From contig JAIXMF010000078.1 of NCBI GenBank assembly GCA_025201365.1, positions 1-45,324 on the forward strand: a DNA stretch of 45,324 nt, in the 5' to 3' direction. The notes beneath the pieces are model-generated. The model did no database searches and was not told the DNA's origin. It saw nothing but the letters and a program-made list of their open reading frames with translations. Shown piece by piece: positions 1-12,907 of this stretch (its first letter is position 1; each line of letters starts with the position of its first letter). Source of the DNA: Syncephalis plumigaleata (Eukaryota > Zoopagomycota > Zoopagomycetes > Zoopagales > Piptocephalidaceae). A program made the translations under genes and the position numbers.

Positions 1-73
1 AGGAATAATACGGTAAGCAAAGCAGTTATCAGAGCTGGCATTTAAAGCTAATAAACGGTGTTAATGCAAATGC

Positions 74-478
74 TTAGAATACGACATATTTATTCAATAT
101 ATGATTGTATGATCTTGTAAATGTAGTTGTGATTGTTGTATCAAGGAATAATAACTTGAATGGCATGGGCACTAAAGGATCTTGCAGCACCAATCCATTC
201 TTGGTTTGAATATCTATATCTACTTGATGATGTCCTCGTCTTGCTTGCTTAGTTTTAGTTAGGCCAAGGAACGGTAAGATCGGTATCACCACACTAGTGT
301 GATCAATGACGCTGTTGACAGCTGTTTGTTCAAAAGGAATGCCAGCAACATTGCCAGTGGCGCTGGTTAGAGGTTCATGCCCTTTAGGAGCACGACGATC
401 CAGAGCAGGTGCTGCTTCAACGGCGACCAGACTGGCGACAACGGCGACGGCAATAGCGATAATGGCAGAGAACTTCAT
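74..478 (-). CDS. small secreted protein A (signal peptide plus dibasic propeptide)
   Basis: Single-exon protein of 134 aa with a hydrophobic signal peptide (about residues 1-22) followed by LDRRAP, a Kex2-like dibasic site, so the mature chain probably starts near residue 30. The first ~60 residues match secreted protein B (19325-19555), including the SATGNVAGIPFEQTA block. A carries one nucleotide fewer than B just after VIDHT, so A reads on into a long C-terminal module (about residues 70-134) while B stops. That module is homologous to the terminal exon of the microexon gene (21353-21539); the four indels between the two are each exactly 3 nt, which suggests coding constraint. The start context AATATCAAC-ATG is shared by all three loci. 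Function unknown; an extracellular peptide or effector role would be inference. Confidence 0.75.
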   Translation of the reverse strand: MKFSAIIAIAVAVVASLVAVEAAPALDRRAPKGHEPLTSATGNVAGIPFEQTAVNSVIDHTSVVIPILPFLGLTKTKQARRGHHQVDIDIQTKNGLVLQDPLVPMPFKLLFLDTTITTTFTRSYNHILNKYVVF

Positions 479-1122
479 GTTGATATTGGCCTAGCGGAAT
501 CGATAGCTAGATAAATAATATACGAGTAGTAATAATAACTAGAGTAGAGTAGAATAGAGTAGAAGAGCGAGTATGAAGATGGCAAGTCGAGTGTGTCAAA
601 AAGTGCTCGATTTATAGCCGAGATGATGATGATGATGGCGGATATTCCTAGTGAGCATAGCAGGATGGTCATAGGCCACAGTCAGACTATCTTCATACAA
701 TACTCTCCTCTGTACGTGGATTGTACTCGGAATGATGGAATATCCATCAGACTGCACGTTTGCCATCCCATCCATGTGGATATTGACCAGTAGATTTGCT
801 ATCTGAATGATGGCGCAATACTGTTCCAATAGCATCATGCAAGTCAGTAGAGGATATTGATATAACCGAGTTGTCAATTTGCTGCCTGTAAACAGCATAT
901 TGGATAAGCAAGTACCAATTAGATGAATGATGAATGTCTGTCATGTCGTGTAACCGCATGCTCTGTCAATTGTCTGAACTAATACATCATCATCAATATG
1001 TCATGATTGTATTATTGCATTTACTAGCATTAATAGCAGAGTAAGCATACTTCACAATGCTCCAAATATTGATAAAATAAGCACAAAGTTTATCTTTTAT
1101 TTATCGTAGTCGTAAATGCCAG
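479..1122. other. intergenic: 5' region of secreted gene A and 3' flank of TTLL12
   Basis: No convincing gene. The part next to A resembles the leader of paralog B (CTATCGATTCC..CTAG..AATATCAAC before the ATG). A minus-strand AATAAA near 1096 probably serves the TTLL12-like gene. The short open frames here are unsupported. Confidence 0.5.
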
Positions 1123-3643
1123 TTACACCACTGATTCGAAATGTTCATTACCTTCATCAAGGTAGAGAAAAGCGAATAGTTCAGCCATTAATGGCGGATG
1201 TAAACGAATAGGCGTTTTTAAATCGGGACAGAACGAGACTAGACAATATAGCAAGAGGTTAGTACGATCAGTGTGACCTAGACAGTAGTCTATTATAAGA
1301 TGTAACTTGCCTTCAATTAGATGAGGACACAATGTATCATCCAACATGACATCAACTCCATAGATGGCACGCGATCGTGAATAGGGCCTTAATCCACCAA
1401 CTGTGCTAGGGTGAAGTTCCCTAATGTCTTTGTTTTCATTTGTATTGGTTGTCGATGACGTATGCCGATCACCGCGTACCACCGTGGCTAACAATACATC
1501 ACGGATACATCGACGAATTGCCGGCCAGGCATACTCATCAAACTTGCCCGCACCATAATGTTCATCAAGTTGTGTGCGTAGCGTACTATAATCTGCCTGT
1601 TGTGCTGCACCTACATCTGAGCGATAATTCATTACGGTGAAGTGCTGTTGGAAATTGTCCCAACTAGTAGTGTCAGATGATGTGTATGAGTGATTAGCCA
1701 CACGAGCATAACAAGGCACAGATTTTAGAGTGTAGGCACGAAGTGGATGTAACGACTTGACCGCCACGAGTATACGAAGATCAAACTTGCGAGTATTCAA
1801 CAACGCGGGTTGTATCAAATCTACCATTGACATTATAACGGAAATTAATACAACCCTTGGTCATGAGTATTTTGCTTACATTATAGTTAACCTACACTGC
1901 TGTATAATACGTGGTCCCATTGCTAATTGCTTAAGAAGTTCGGGTAGATTATCACTTACGGCGCATCCCTCGCTACGTGTTCCATTCCATGGCTTAGTAA
2001 TCCAGGCAGATGCCTCGTTTAATTGCTGTTGTTTCTCGTGGTAATCAGCGAGGAATGCCTCGGCCTCATCGTTTAGATTGTAAGTACGTGGTATCCATGT
2101 GGTGCCCAATCCATACACTTCATTCAATGTTTTGGCAAGTAAATCCTTGACCGTAATCCACCTCTCTCCAGGAAATTGATTCAACATAGGTAACAGTGCT
2201 GTCGAATTACTAGGTACACCAGATTGACGTGTTTTCGACTTTTGCTTACGATTCTTCTTTGAACTAGGACGAGACGATGCATTGTCACGTTGTGTTTCCG
2301 GTTCGAATGAGTTCATAATATCGAATACCCATACGATATCGGCTTCCTCTGGACAAGATGCTGGAATGAATCGTTCTGAAGTACGAATACTAGCATCTTG
2401 CACTTGTCGATATGCCGGATCAAGCCAATAGCTAATCTTCTTTCTTCCGCTTAATGGCGATGTCGCATTAGTATCGTTCATTTGAGCATGCTTAGCCAAC
2501 GATAATGCCGTTTCAAGTGCGGGTGCATAGGATTCCGCCGATGCTTTGAATGTATTCTGATAATTGCCAAGACACGCTTTGAAATAGGCGTATTCCTTGG
2601 ACAATGCATTAGGCAAATAAGCACAAGACAATATACGTCGATCAGCGTCGTTCTTCGCCGCTTGACATTTGCATGAATAAACAGTGTAGCATACGTATAT
2701 CATTACATGAATACTTACTAACAAGTAAATCAATTGTGCACAATTGATCTGGAGCAATATGCGATACTGGCCATATTAAAGTGTAAGCTTTACCGGTTGT
2801 TAATTCCATAAAAGACGTGCTACGAAGATTGGGCTGATCACTATGCTGTAGGGCTGATCCCAACTTGTCCATGATATCTAATTGACATTGATTAGTTCAT
2901 TATTATATCTCATTGTCATTTCTTGACTTACACCAATACCAATGTACAGTGGGTTTACCATTCTCATCCGCCATCGATAGCGAATAAGCATTAGCAAAAT
3001 ACCAAAGACGTCGAATCATCTCTTCAACAATGGTAGGCGTACAAATAACTAATGCATCATCATTCTCAGTAGGAATCATAGACTGTATGTATAACAGTAA
3101 GTATTAAGCATTGATGATTACAACTGCTTACCATGGCCAATCCACGAGCTGCCAATACTGAACTGTTAAGACTATCCAACAATGCTTCCATTCATCATTA
3201 ATTTACTTATTGCTAGTTTGCATTAATTTGTAGTTACCTGGCTGTTCCAATAACTGTTGTCGTAGCTGTTCCCGTTCAAATGTGAGCATATGCTCGATCT
3301 ATCGTATTATAAGTAATGCATGCATACACGTACATTAGATATCACATTAACCTACAATAAATACATTGCTTTTTGGTTCTATTGGTGTTGAAGCAACATA
3401 GCGAACTGTGTGCTCAATGCCGGAATAAAGCGAATTCTCAGCTACTGGTAACACGACAGATTCCACTTGAAACTCTGGCTCATCTCGCGCAAGTTGGTTC
3501 AATAAGAGTTTACGGTGTAGCTGACGCCACAATTCTCTAGGAAACCCGATAGCTTCCAACTGTCCTTGGTGAATGTCCAGGAACTGTTGTGGATCTACTA
3601 TACCTGTTAGCATTATAGGTCGAAGAATAAAAAAAGAAGACAT
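1123..3643 (-). CDS. TTLL12: tubulin-tyrosine-ligase-like protein 12 (TTLL12 family)
   Basis: Eight exons: 3643-3356, 3298-3238, 3184-3132, 3082-2932, 2877-2719, 2660-1896, 1820-1311 and 1238-1123; about 700 aa, close to animal TTLL12. The N-terminal region matches the SET-like half (WYIMDKLGSALQHSD, AYTLIWPV). The C-terminal half is TTL-like (NQFPGERWITVKDLL, WITKPWN, KFDLRILV, QQHFTVMNY, SRAIYGVDVML). TTLL12 is generally treated as a pseudo-ligase. Here the metal-site motif, normally E-V-N-x-N-P, reads E-V-S-F-C-P, so the asparagine is lost, in line with a non-catalytic protein. The intron at 1239-1310 is GC-AG; removing it restores the E-V-S-F-C-P block. The start is uncertain: an in-frame ATG at 3670 is also possible and is preceded directly by a stop. 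Confidence 0.87.
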
Positions 3644-3670
3644 CTCAATATGGAAATGATAAACATTCAC

Positions 3671-4535
3671 TCTCTTTATTTCGAATATATCTTCTAGATG
3701 GATGCTAGCTATTGTCTTCTCGAATGATACCTGTTTCTTTATCGATAGATTCTATTGTATTGAATAGCTGCATATACATCTCATCGTCTCGCCTTCATTT
3801 ACCTGCACTCGTACATGGACGTACATCATAGTGATGGCATGATGCGTATTAGACCGCGACTAGTATTTATCCGAGCTAGATGCCAACCATGTCTATGGTT
3901 ATCAACGCTCAACGAGAATGACTCGTTCACGAAGGATATGATATAATAGTCCAGACTATCATCTATCGCGTCATAAACCGAATAAACGATGCCGTGCAAC
4001 CAAGAAGTAACTGCAGTCAATATCATATGACCAGAATAATGGTGAGGAAAGGGTTCATGAAGTTAATTCACACTAAACATGCCATTCGTAGTTGTCCAAA
4101 TGCATACAAGAGCATTACGTAGTTTGGTCTATCATACCGGTTAATATGAAGGGAAGCATGTTCGTTCTATGCATACCATCTTTTATTGCAAGTAGACGCA
4201 GTCTCAGAAATCACAAGTTGTTCGGGTTACACGCTGCTTCCATACGACCATGTGCAAGAGGATGTGATGTGCACACAGTGCAAATATCGATTTACCAAAA
4301 AGAAATGCACACATATCAGTATCGTATTAGCATGCATGGACTGTTGCTAGCGGTTGCTTTCTCTCATGTATTTATTGCTACCTGCTCTTCTCGCTTCTGT
4401 CCTCTCTCCTCTACTCCTCTCCTCTGTTCTGTTCTCTCTCTTATGGTCATACTCATTGTTATATTTATTATAGTATAGTATAGTATAGTATAGTCGTCAT
4501 TAGCATATACACGCCTCACATCTTCCTAGTTAAAC
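3671..4535. other. intergenic, divergent promoter region
   Basis: Lies between the diverging TTLL12-like and repeat-domain genes. It contains a pyrimidine-rich tract (about 4380-4440) and a short TATAG tandem repeat (about 4470-4493). The plus-strand open frame at 4092-4478 has no recognisable domain and low-complexity codons; I do not call it. Confidence 0.4.
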
Positions 4536-7500
4536 ATGACGTGTCGTGTTTCGTTAAGTATTGCTCACTCGTCAATTAAAATTTGTAATTTGCAACTACG
4601 GAATGTCAATGGCGTTGCACTTCCGCTGTCTATCCAGCAGGAAAACTCGGTTGCCTATTGTGAAGTACCCACGCAGGGTATGCTATTCTATGAGGTGAAG
4701 CATGTAGCACATGTACCGGCAAAGGAGGATCCTATTATTTATTTCGCCATGGCCTGGCTATTCATCGATGGCAAACGGAAGATGTTCTTCGCCGATATCG
4801 TTTATATAGAGCGTACCATGAGTACTAGTGCCAATGATATTGCCGCTCTTCTCGCCATAGAGATTCATCGATGCGGTATTGGACATCCTTACTGGCAGGG
4901 CTACCTCACGCTAAGTGACAACACCTCGGTGGGATGTGCACTGCGAGTTCGATGTTCGAATATACTACCCGCCACCATTGACATCTCACTATCCGAATTA
5001 TCCGTTGTGGTATCGACCCTACGAAGTAATTTGACCTGGGAACCAGCACTTTGGCATACACCAGCCACTCTACCGTAAGTTGCTACTTGTTATAACAAGA
5101 CAATGACGATGATGATAATTATTATTAATTCACCATGTATTAGATTTGGTCTACTAGCGGGAGAATGTGCCGCTAAAGTATTGGAGAAACATCTGCTTGA
5201 CAATCTATCGGCGCAGATACGTCCACCCACCATGGTGGTTCTAGAGAATCTACACTCGCAAGTGTGTCTGCATCAGATGACACAACATCCTCAGTTATTG
5301 TCGGATAGCATGATATTCGAGGAGAAACCAGGTGCGACAATGATAGGATTGAATCAGGCCAAGGCATTCGCTGCTTATTATGATACGACATTGCGTACTT
5401 CGATCTATTATCTCATTTATACAATTACTAGAAATATATCAGATGATACGAACGACGACATTAGTTCAGATATGCATTCTGATACCCCATACACCTATCT
5501 AGTTATTACTTGGACAACAGCGGGTACAAGTCGTCAATTCTATGCGGTTGAAATACTCAACACACGATTACCCTTGGATCCACACACGCACGAAGGTATC
5601 AGTGCATTATCCCTGATAACTGCCCTTAGTCGATTGGAGCGTGGTCATTGTGTTCAACGGGATATGACCCTAGCCTTGCCCACGAGGACAACCGTGACCA
5701 TGGCGACTTATCTTAGTCTGGCATGGTTGCCCACCTTACTAGTAGTAGTGGCATCTATTGAGAAATCGGTAAGTGTGCTTTTGTAGTTACCGCATTATCT
5801 ATACATGTACACTAACCTGCATGCTCACTCTAATGATTAGACTGAACTATCACGTCAGAACTCGCAACTCTCTCGGAGATCTACAAATGGTACGTTGATT
5901 GCATCCAAGCTTGTCGCATCTATTCTCTAACCGTGTATCTAATGCTGCAACTATAGTAAAGAGAAACGTGTTGCCCAGTATAAAGATATCGATCGAGAAT
6001 GCTCATCCATCGTTGGAATTACTTGATTTCCAATGTCTCACCACCGAGAATGACTATATACACAATACAGATGGACTAGATAACGAGATTGGAGTAATTG
6101 CCAGTGGTGGATTGCACACGTTCACATTTACACCACGATCTAATCGTCAAATAGGCATTCTACTGTTCAGAGTACAAGCGGCACAACCTATAGCGCGATC
6201 ACCATTACTCGTAGTGGCATGGCGTCAAAATTCGGAAACAAGTAACGATCTATTCTTCTACTCGCATATTATGGAGGAGAACACACTCGGTGATCGATCG
6301 AACATGCTAGCATTGGATAATCTATTCACTACGGTCAATGATCATCGTAAGAGTATGTTTGCCAAACAATCTGAAGGTAAACTAGCCAATGGAATGGAAT
6401 TTACAATTACCACAACACTACGACGACATACGAGTCGTAAGGAATTGGAGGCTACTGTATGTTTTACGGGTAATATCTCAGTAAGTAATTTAGTGATCTA
6501 TTTAAATTACTGATACATGTCTACTAATCGTATCTTCTTGTTTTTCAAGGGCAGTGAGAACGAGGATATATTGAGTCAAGTACGCCAAATGGCAGAAGAA
6601 GAAGCAGGTAAGTAGTGATGCTGACTACAGATGGGATTCTCCTTATCTAATGAACAATTTGTATTAGGTGAAGAGTTGGTCGTTGCACACCAAAGTAATC
6701 ATCCAGATTTGACCCTGCTCAATGTTCAAATGTACTCATTCACGGGAAAGGTATTGGAACGACCAAAGACTACGGTTGGCACTGATGACACGATTATGGC
6801 ACGTATGCGATACGATAAGAAAGCGGTGGATGCACTAGAGGGTTCAGTGAAGGGATTCATCCTAGCACAGATAGCCGATAAATTCGGTAATCCTATCCCG
6901 GGACATGCCCATATCATCATTGCATGGCGGTTAAAAGGACCGAAACGTACCTTCTTCGTTAACGCGCTCACCTTCACGAAACCGCCCATTCCACGACTCA
7001 AGGACAGACAAATACAGGGACGTTTCTTTCGTCAATTGATACAACGACGCTTATGTCTAGCCGGTCAGGATATCATTCATCATCGATTGTTGCTTCAAAG
7101 TGCACCGGGTATCTTTTTAGGCGCTACACTCACGCATCGATCATTAGCGCAAAAGGGTTCCAGTATCACACTACTGCATGTCGCATTAAGGAAAGCGTCC
7201 AATCTACCCTTGCACGCTTTATCGGCTGCACCAACATTGGCCAAACAACGTAGAACTATTAGGAATCTAAGACGGAATGGAAGGGGAGTCTCGCAACAGG
7301 TGCCCACCAGTCCATCCGTCAAGATCATCGATAGTGAGAGTTTACATGATATGGATCAATTATGGCCACAAATGGAGGTGGCACAACCAATGAATAACAG
7401 AATATACACTACAATAGAGGAGGATGCAGCGAGTGCTGAGCGTTCCATCTTCGTTGTTAATGGTTCAATAACCATGCTCAATGATGATAATTCGATATGT

Positions 7501-8733
7501 GTTCAGTTATACGCCAATGACGAGGAGAATATGCAGCCTAATACAAATGCATTACAAGCAATTAATCATGACCATGAGCATCAACATCATCCAACTAATG
7601 GTAACTCATTCAATAACAGTACCGCTATATAGTAAGTAATTATGAATGATTATTATTATATACATCACATATACTTACACTATGATAATAATAGTAATAG
7701 TAGTAGTAACGAGAATACGATAAAGTATATGAATGCTGCAACAAGACAAGTAGATAATAACATCGAGACATTACATAACAAATCATTCAATGTGGATCAG
7801 TCAAAAATGACCACAGATAATCCATTAGACGAAGCAGGCTTAATACCAAATGAACCACCCATGCTAGATCCATTAGAATTCTCGAGTAATCGATTAGAGG
7901 ATGCATTGAACATGTTCTGTAATCTCTCTAACACGACACCTACTACCATACAGACAACTACTGATAATCGAGGTGAATAATAGATACTATACAGATAATA
8001 GATAGTGTAGATATACTAATACTACTCTCTCATTCAAATAGGCATTATATCAACTGATATAAGTCATTCAGATACTATTACACCCACCACTGCTGATTCA
8101 TATCCACCTGATATGCTACCCTATTTACTAGGAGGTGATGTTGTACCGCCTTCTCTACGCTCAACACCATCTAATACGACAGTTAAAGAAGAGTTCAATT
8201 GTCGTATTGTAGTCATCAATAATATGGATGATGTCGTTGTAAGATCAGTAGGACATTATGTAGAATCTGGATTACAAGTATACTCACCATCGATGCAACC
8301 ATCTACATCACGAGTGAATTCATCACCATCAATGAATAAATCACTCGAATGGACATTTGTATCAACAAGTAACAATAGCAATATCAATAGTAGTTACAAG
8401 GTGGATGCCACTATTGCTTGTAGTATACACGCCAACAACGAGAATGACAGTCTATTATGGGCAATAAGGGTGATGGCCATAGAGAATGTAGTCTATATCG
8501 GTATCGTGTCAAAGAGAACAAGTCAACGGACACCGCTTAGATTGAATACGGAATCATTGAGACAGATACAACAAGTGATTATATGTAGTCCTGTACTTAC
8601 CGGGAATATCTATCGTGAATTGAAATTCAGTCAACATCGTATACTAGTCATTCGTGGTTCACTAGTCAATGGTCTATCCACCAATGTACAATTAGTACTA
8701 GAGGAACAAACGAGACAACTAGTAGATGTTTAA
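4536..8733 (+). CDS. unrecognised 1,242-aa protein made of diverged repeats of one domain
   Basis: Eight exons: 4536-5074, 5144-5768, 5841-5889, 5957-6480, 6550-6607, 6668-7631, 7695-7972 and 8042-8733; the spliced length is divisible by three. The protein repeats a bipartite block about five times. Each block opens with a beta-like segment (SIKISIENAHPSLELLDF; FNCRIVVINNMDDVVV), runs to a hydrophobic -W- strand before an F/Y-rich strand (YFAMAWLFIDG, YLVITWTTAG, LLVVAWRQN, IIIAWRLKG, LLWAIRVM), and ends with a second half of amphipathic strands. There is no signal peptide or TM segment. The pattern faintly recalls actinoporin- or lectin-like beta sandwiches, but this is not a family assignment. 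An AATAAA lies at about 8761. The 3' splice site of exon 7 could shift by 6-12 nt within a TAG repeat without changing frame. Confidence 0.7.
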
Positions 8734-9139
8734 TATATAATATCAAGTGTCATTATTTGTAATAAAAAGCTATTATTATTATTATTATTCGTAAAATGAA
8801 CAGTGCAGGACATGTCTTTGTTGTATTACTACAATAGAACAAGGTAGACAGGTAAACATGTTCAACGCTGATAACATCTTCTCAAGGTCATGCTTGTGTC
8901 TATACTTGTTATGTTAACCGGTTTTAATGGGATAACAATATTGAGAATCTATTAATGTGCAATGTTTGCCTTCCATTAGTCTCGATATATCATCCAACAT
9001 CTATTCATCTCTTTCCACTTTACCTCACCGCATAACCTTCTATTTGTTTATTTATTTCTGTATTGGTACACTCATTAGTATTGCTCACCACTATTCTTGT
9101 TCTATTTCATATAAATATTGATAACTATTCTACTATAAA
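8734..9139 (+). other. intergenic between tandem plus-strand genes
   Basis: Contains the polyadenylation signal of the upstream gene and AT-rich, TATA-like sequence (ATATAAATAT near 9110) just before the downstream start. No other feature seen. Confidence 0.4.
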
Positions 9140-10176
9140 ATGGGATACTATATGGAGCATAACCGTAATATTACGATATCTGACATGTATCTAATAAACT
9201 TGTCACGAGAGGCACTTATTGCAGGACTAGTATTATACAGTATTATTGGTCTATTGTATCTATGGCGTTTATATCGTACACGAGAACGTGGTTATCTATT
9301 TTGTTTAGGAACCATTTTACGTAAGATGTTGATGCTGATATATCATACTCTATATATATGTATATTAACTAATCGTTCTATAGTACAATGTAGCGAGTTT
9401 GCCGTATTAATATCTCCACGTAGAAATACGCTACAATTACAACCAATCATCATGAGTGCTCTACTAAGTATTCCTGTATTCTACGGTGCACGATGGTAAG
9501 CAGTCATCAAAAGACATGATCAATACTAGACATCTGTTCTCTATGACTAATCTACATATACATTTACATATATATATATGTGTGTATCAATAGGATACGC
9601 TCAATGGAGGGACATATCAAGTATGAATCATTACGTAAAGCACTTATTGCATCCATTGTATGGTTAATATTATATCAAAAATTGACTATCATCATTATTA
9701 CTGCATTACTTATTCTTTCCTATCCAATCAATGCAACACTCGCTTATAACTGGACAATTGCCGGTATGGTATGTCATGCCATTCTATTATTGGGTCTATT
9801 ATTCAATGCTTGTCTATGTATTTGGTATCTCATTGCATTACCGCAATCCATTCCTGTGATATATGGTATGAAATTGGCTGTAAGTAATAATGAATAGGAT
9901 ACATAATGCTTCTTACTAGTCTTTCCCTATAGAATCACTCTAATATTCATTCTATATATCTCTATGTATGTATTCTAGCAAGCATTATCATTGCTTATAC
10001 TTAATGTCATTCTATTCATATCGATGACTGTTATGATGACACGTATTGCCTCTTACGCAGCATTCTTTTACTTTCTTTTCTTCATTCCTCCATTAACCCA
10101 ACAAATGTCATTTCAGTATTACACCATGACGGTAGATCCAAGTGAACCAGAAGCGATTATTATAGACAAACGATAG
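9140..10176 (+). CDS. polytopic membrane protein, unknown function
   Basis: Modelled as four exons: 9140-9320, 9384-9495, 9594-9879 and 9979-10176; 258 aa. The N-terminus has a glycosylation sequon (NIT). Strong hydrophobic segments follow (ALIAGLVLYSIIGLLYLW, ALIASIVWLILY, MVCHAILLLGLLFNACLC, ALSLLILNVILFISM, and a C-terminal F-rich one), suggesting six or seven TM helices. The 63-nt segment 9321-9383 has a GTAAG donor, a CTAATC branch and a TATAG acceptor, but is also open in frame, so a 21-residue longer form is possible. There is no convincing similarity to the seven-TM pair elsewhere in the window. Confidence 0.68.
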
Positions 10177-10307
10177 ATAGTATTCCTATTCTATTCTATT
10201 CCTTCATTGTATTATCTATGTTATACTAATAATAATAATAAAAGTTGTAATCCATTCATGATTTGCAAATGCATATTTATTATACGTTAAATAGGCCATA
10301 AAACAAA

Positions 10308-12574
10308 CTACAAATCGGCAATGTCTACGCCTCCATCATCATCATTATCGCTGCCTACGCCATTAGTCTTTAGTAGTGATGGCTGTTGTTGTTTTCGATT
10401 GTTATTGCTATGTCGTAGTGCTGCTATTTGAGGTATTGTCGCACCGGTCTTCCATGTCAATGATACGATACGTGTCGCATTTCTCGCCTTGGATAATCTG
10501 AGCCATCGACCATCTTTGTGTTCTTGTCCTAGACCCACCACCAGTTGTATACGCAATGTATCTGATAATTTCGTATTTTGTATCTCAACAAATTGTAATG
10601 CATTCACGAAACCTGGCTATATTTACAATGTCATTCGTTAATATATGTCAAATGATTATTACTTGTGTTGTCATTAAGAACTTACCATTGCAATGCTAGT
10701 GTATAGAGAGAAGCTTCGTTTGTCATCAGAGAGTTGCCATAATCTCACACTACCATCCCATGATCCACTGGCAAATAGATCGGTATAGGGTAGTGCGGCT
10801 ACTGCCGTGATCCATCGTGGTCTATCACATCCGGATTCCTCGTCAACGCCATGAGCCATCGGTTGTGTGTACACTGGTCGTTTACGTCCAATATGCCATA
10901 AGGCTAATAGACCGGAATCACCACCTGTCACCGAGTATTCCTCATTCAATAATGCCACACAATCCATGGATCCCTCCACCGGTAGATCCGGTGTCTTTCC
11001 CTCTTCTTCCGTCACAATCTCACTCTTCTTTACACCGGTACCACCGCCACGGAATACCAATTGTGTTTCATCGGGTATCTTCCATAGACGTAGAGTACGG
11101 TCACGACCACCCACAGTAATACATTGCTCCTTGCTCAGCGTATCAATACCTGTAATGATGTCTTGATGTCCAAATCTAATGATGTATTACATTGTTAACT
11201 ATGAATATATACACACACATATATATATGTAAATCACTTACAGTGTTTCAACATAGGATAGTTGATCTATATTCCATACTTTAACTGAACGATCAAGCGA
11301 TGCCGAATAGAGTTGGTTAGCACCTTTACGAAAGGCTAAACCGGATATGCCATCTTTATGATGACGGAATGTCGTTAACAATTTGTCATCGATCACTGAC
11401 CATACATGAATGGCACGATCAAGACCACCGCTTGCCTGTCATAATGATTAGATTAATTAAATACATGTCTATATACACATACCATATATTTATCATCACT
11501 ACTAATAGCCAACGCCATTACTTGATCTGTATGACCAGAAAAGTTCTTGGTACCTTTACGACCAGCACGGAATATCTTGACCTTCTTATTCGATGACAAA
11601 TCCCCTATATTGTTATATAGTTACTATTACTGCTATTACTATCACTACTACTCTTATAGTGACATACATTTAATAATGGTTCCATCTTTTGCACCAGAAT
11701 ATAGATATTGTCCATTTGATGAGGCAGCTACACAAGTAACAGATAATTGATGTCCACGATACACTTGTATACTACTCTCTTCTATGGGCAGTGCCAACTA
11801 ACTAGTGTTAGTCATGCTCATTGATATCATTATCATAGTAATTACTTACTTGATCGGCAACCTTTCTATACAATTTACCAATAGTTTCTAACTATATATA
11901 TATATATATATCATGAGTATTGTCATTAGTATTGCTAGAAATAGTTGTACACTTACTGCATCTTCTCGAAGTCGATCGGCAATAATATCACGATCTAGAT
12001 CAGCTGCATCTACTTCACCATCATCCTCAACTATTTACATGTATATATATATTAGTATATATAAAGAAATATAAAGAGATGTTCACTTACCAGTATCTGT
12101 ACGTAATCGATCAATATACTGCTTCGCTAATCTTAATCGTTTTTCTGCTGCTGTCTCTCGTTGCTCCAACTCTTCATCAGTATCTAGTCCTCCATCCGAC
12201 TCGCTCATTTCCAAGTCGGAATCTGCCGCGTTAATGCCCATGTCATTGTCAGAGGCATCATTGGCATTACCGTATATCAAGTCGTTATCGCTACTCTTGT
12301 TGACAGATGCACGCTTAGTCGGCTTCTCCTTTCTATTAATACCACGATGGCGTAGATAGCCTGCACCACCGGGACGTCCGGATTGCGTTACTCCTGCCTC
12401 TGGATTCACTACATTCGTCGAGCGTTCCTCATTATTAGATGCACGACGTCCTCCATTACGTCCCACTAGACTGGTGAGTCCTCGCTTTGCCGGTTGCTGC
12501 TCATCACCCTCGGCAATAGCAGGATTCGGTTGTCTACGTTTACGTGATTTCTTGGCAAAGAATCGATCAGACAT
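10308..12574 (-). CDS. RRP9: U3 snoRNP-associated WD40 protein Rrp9/U3-55K
   Basis: Eight exons: 12574-12091, 12030-11957, 11891-11850, 11797-11668, 11604-11483, 11435-11242, 11175-10686 and 10616-10308; 614 aa. The N-terminus is basic (FFAKKSRKRRQ), as in Rrp9, followed by an acidic linker and the helix AEKRLRLAKQYIDRLR, then LREDALETIGKLYRKVADQ, which is characteristic of Rrp9. WD repeats follow (GHQLSVTCVAASSNGQYLYS, GHTDQVMALAIS, SGGLDRAIHVWS, SASLDRSVKVWN, VGGRDRTLRLWK, SGSWDGSVRLWQ). Rrp9 binds U3 snoRNA in the nucleolar SSU processome for 18S rRNA maturation. It shares a 333-bp divergent promoter with PRE1. Confidence 0.93.
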
Positions 12575-12907
12575 GACAGAATAGAAGAAGAGAAAAAAAC
12601 GATTAAGCAGTAGTAGTAGTAGTAGGAAAAAGAAAGTAAACTGTAGCTACAACAACAACAACAGTAGTAGTAGCAGTATTACAATATCGAACTAGAAAAA
12701 AAAGAAAAAAACATCGTTTTTCCTATTATTTTTTATCAAGTTAAAGTTGACATGAACTTGTCTATTCATTTGAAATGCTACGTAAGCACATTATTTGCTG
12801 TACCAGTTTACTTTCCGCAATCTATCGCTTTTCTCCTATAATTTATCCATCTCATCTCATCCTACTTCCTAGTCGATATAACCGCTACCACTTGATATTG
12901 TCAGATT
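12575..12907. promoter_or_regulatory. bidirectional promoter between RRP9 and PRE1
   Basis: A 333-bp divergent spacer with GTA/CAA triplet repeats and an A/T-rich core (about 12690-12735). It must drive a ribosome-biogenesis gene and a proteasome gene in opposite directions. I see no exact proteasome or RRPE box. Confidence 0.5.

Noticed and set aside
4092-4478. 128-codon plus-strand open frame
   Set aside because: No domain, poor start context, and it runs through pyrimidine-rich promoter-like sequence; no homolog or repeat in the window.
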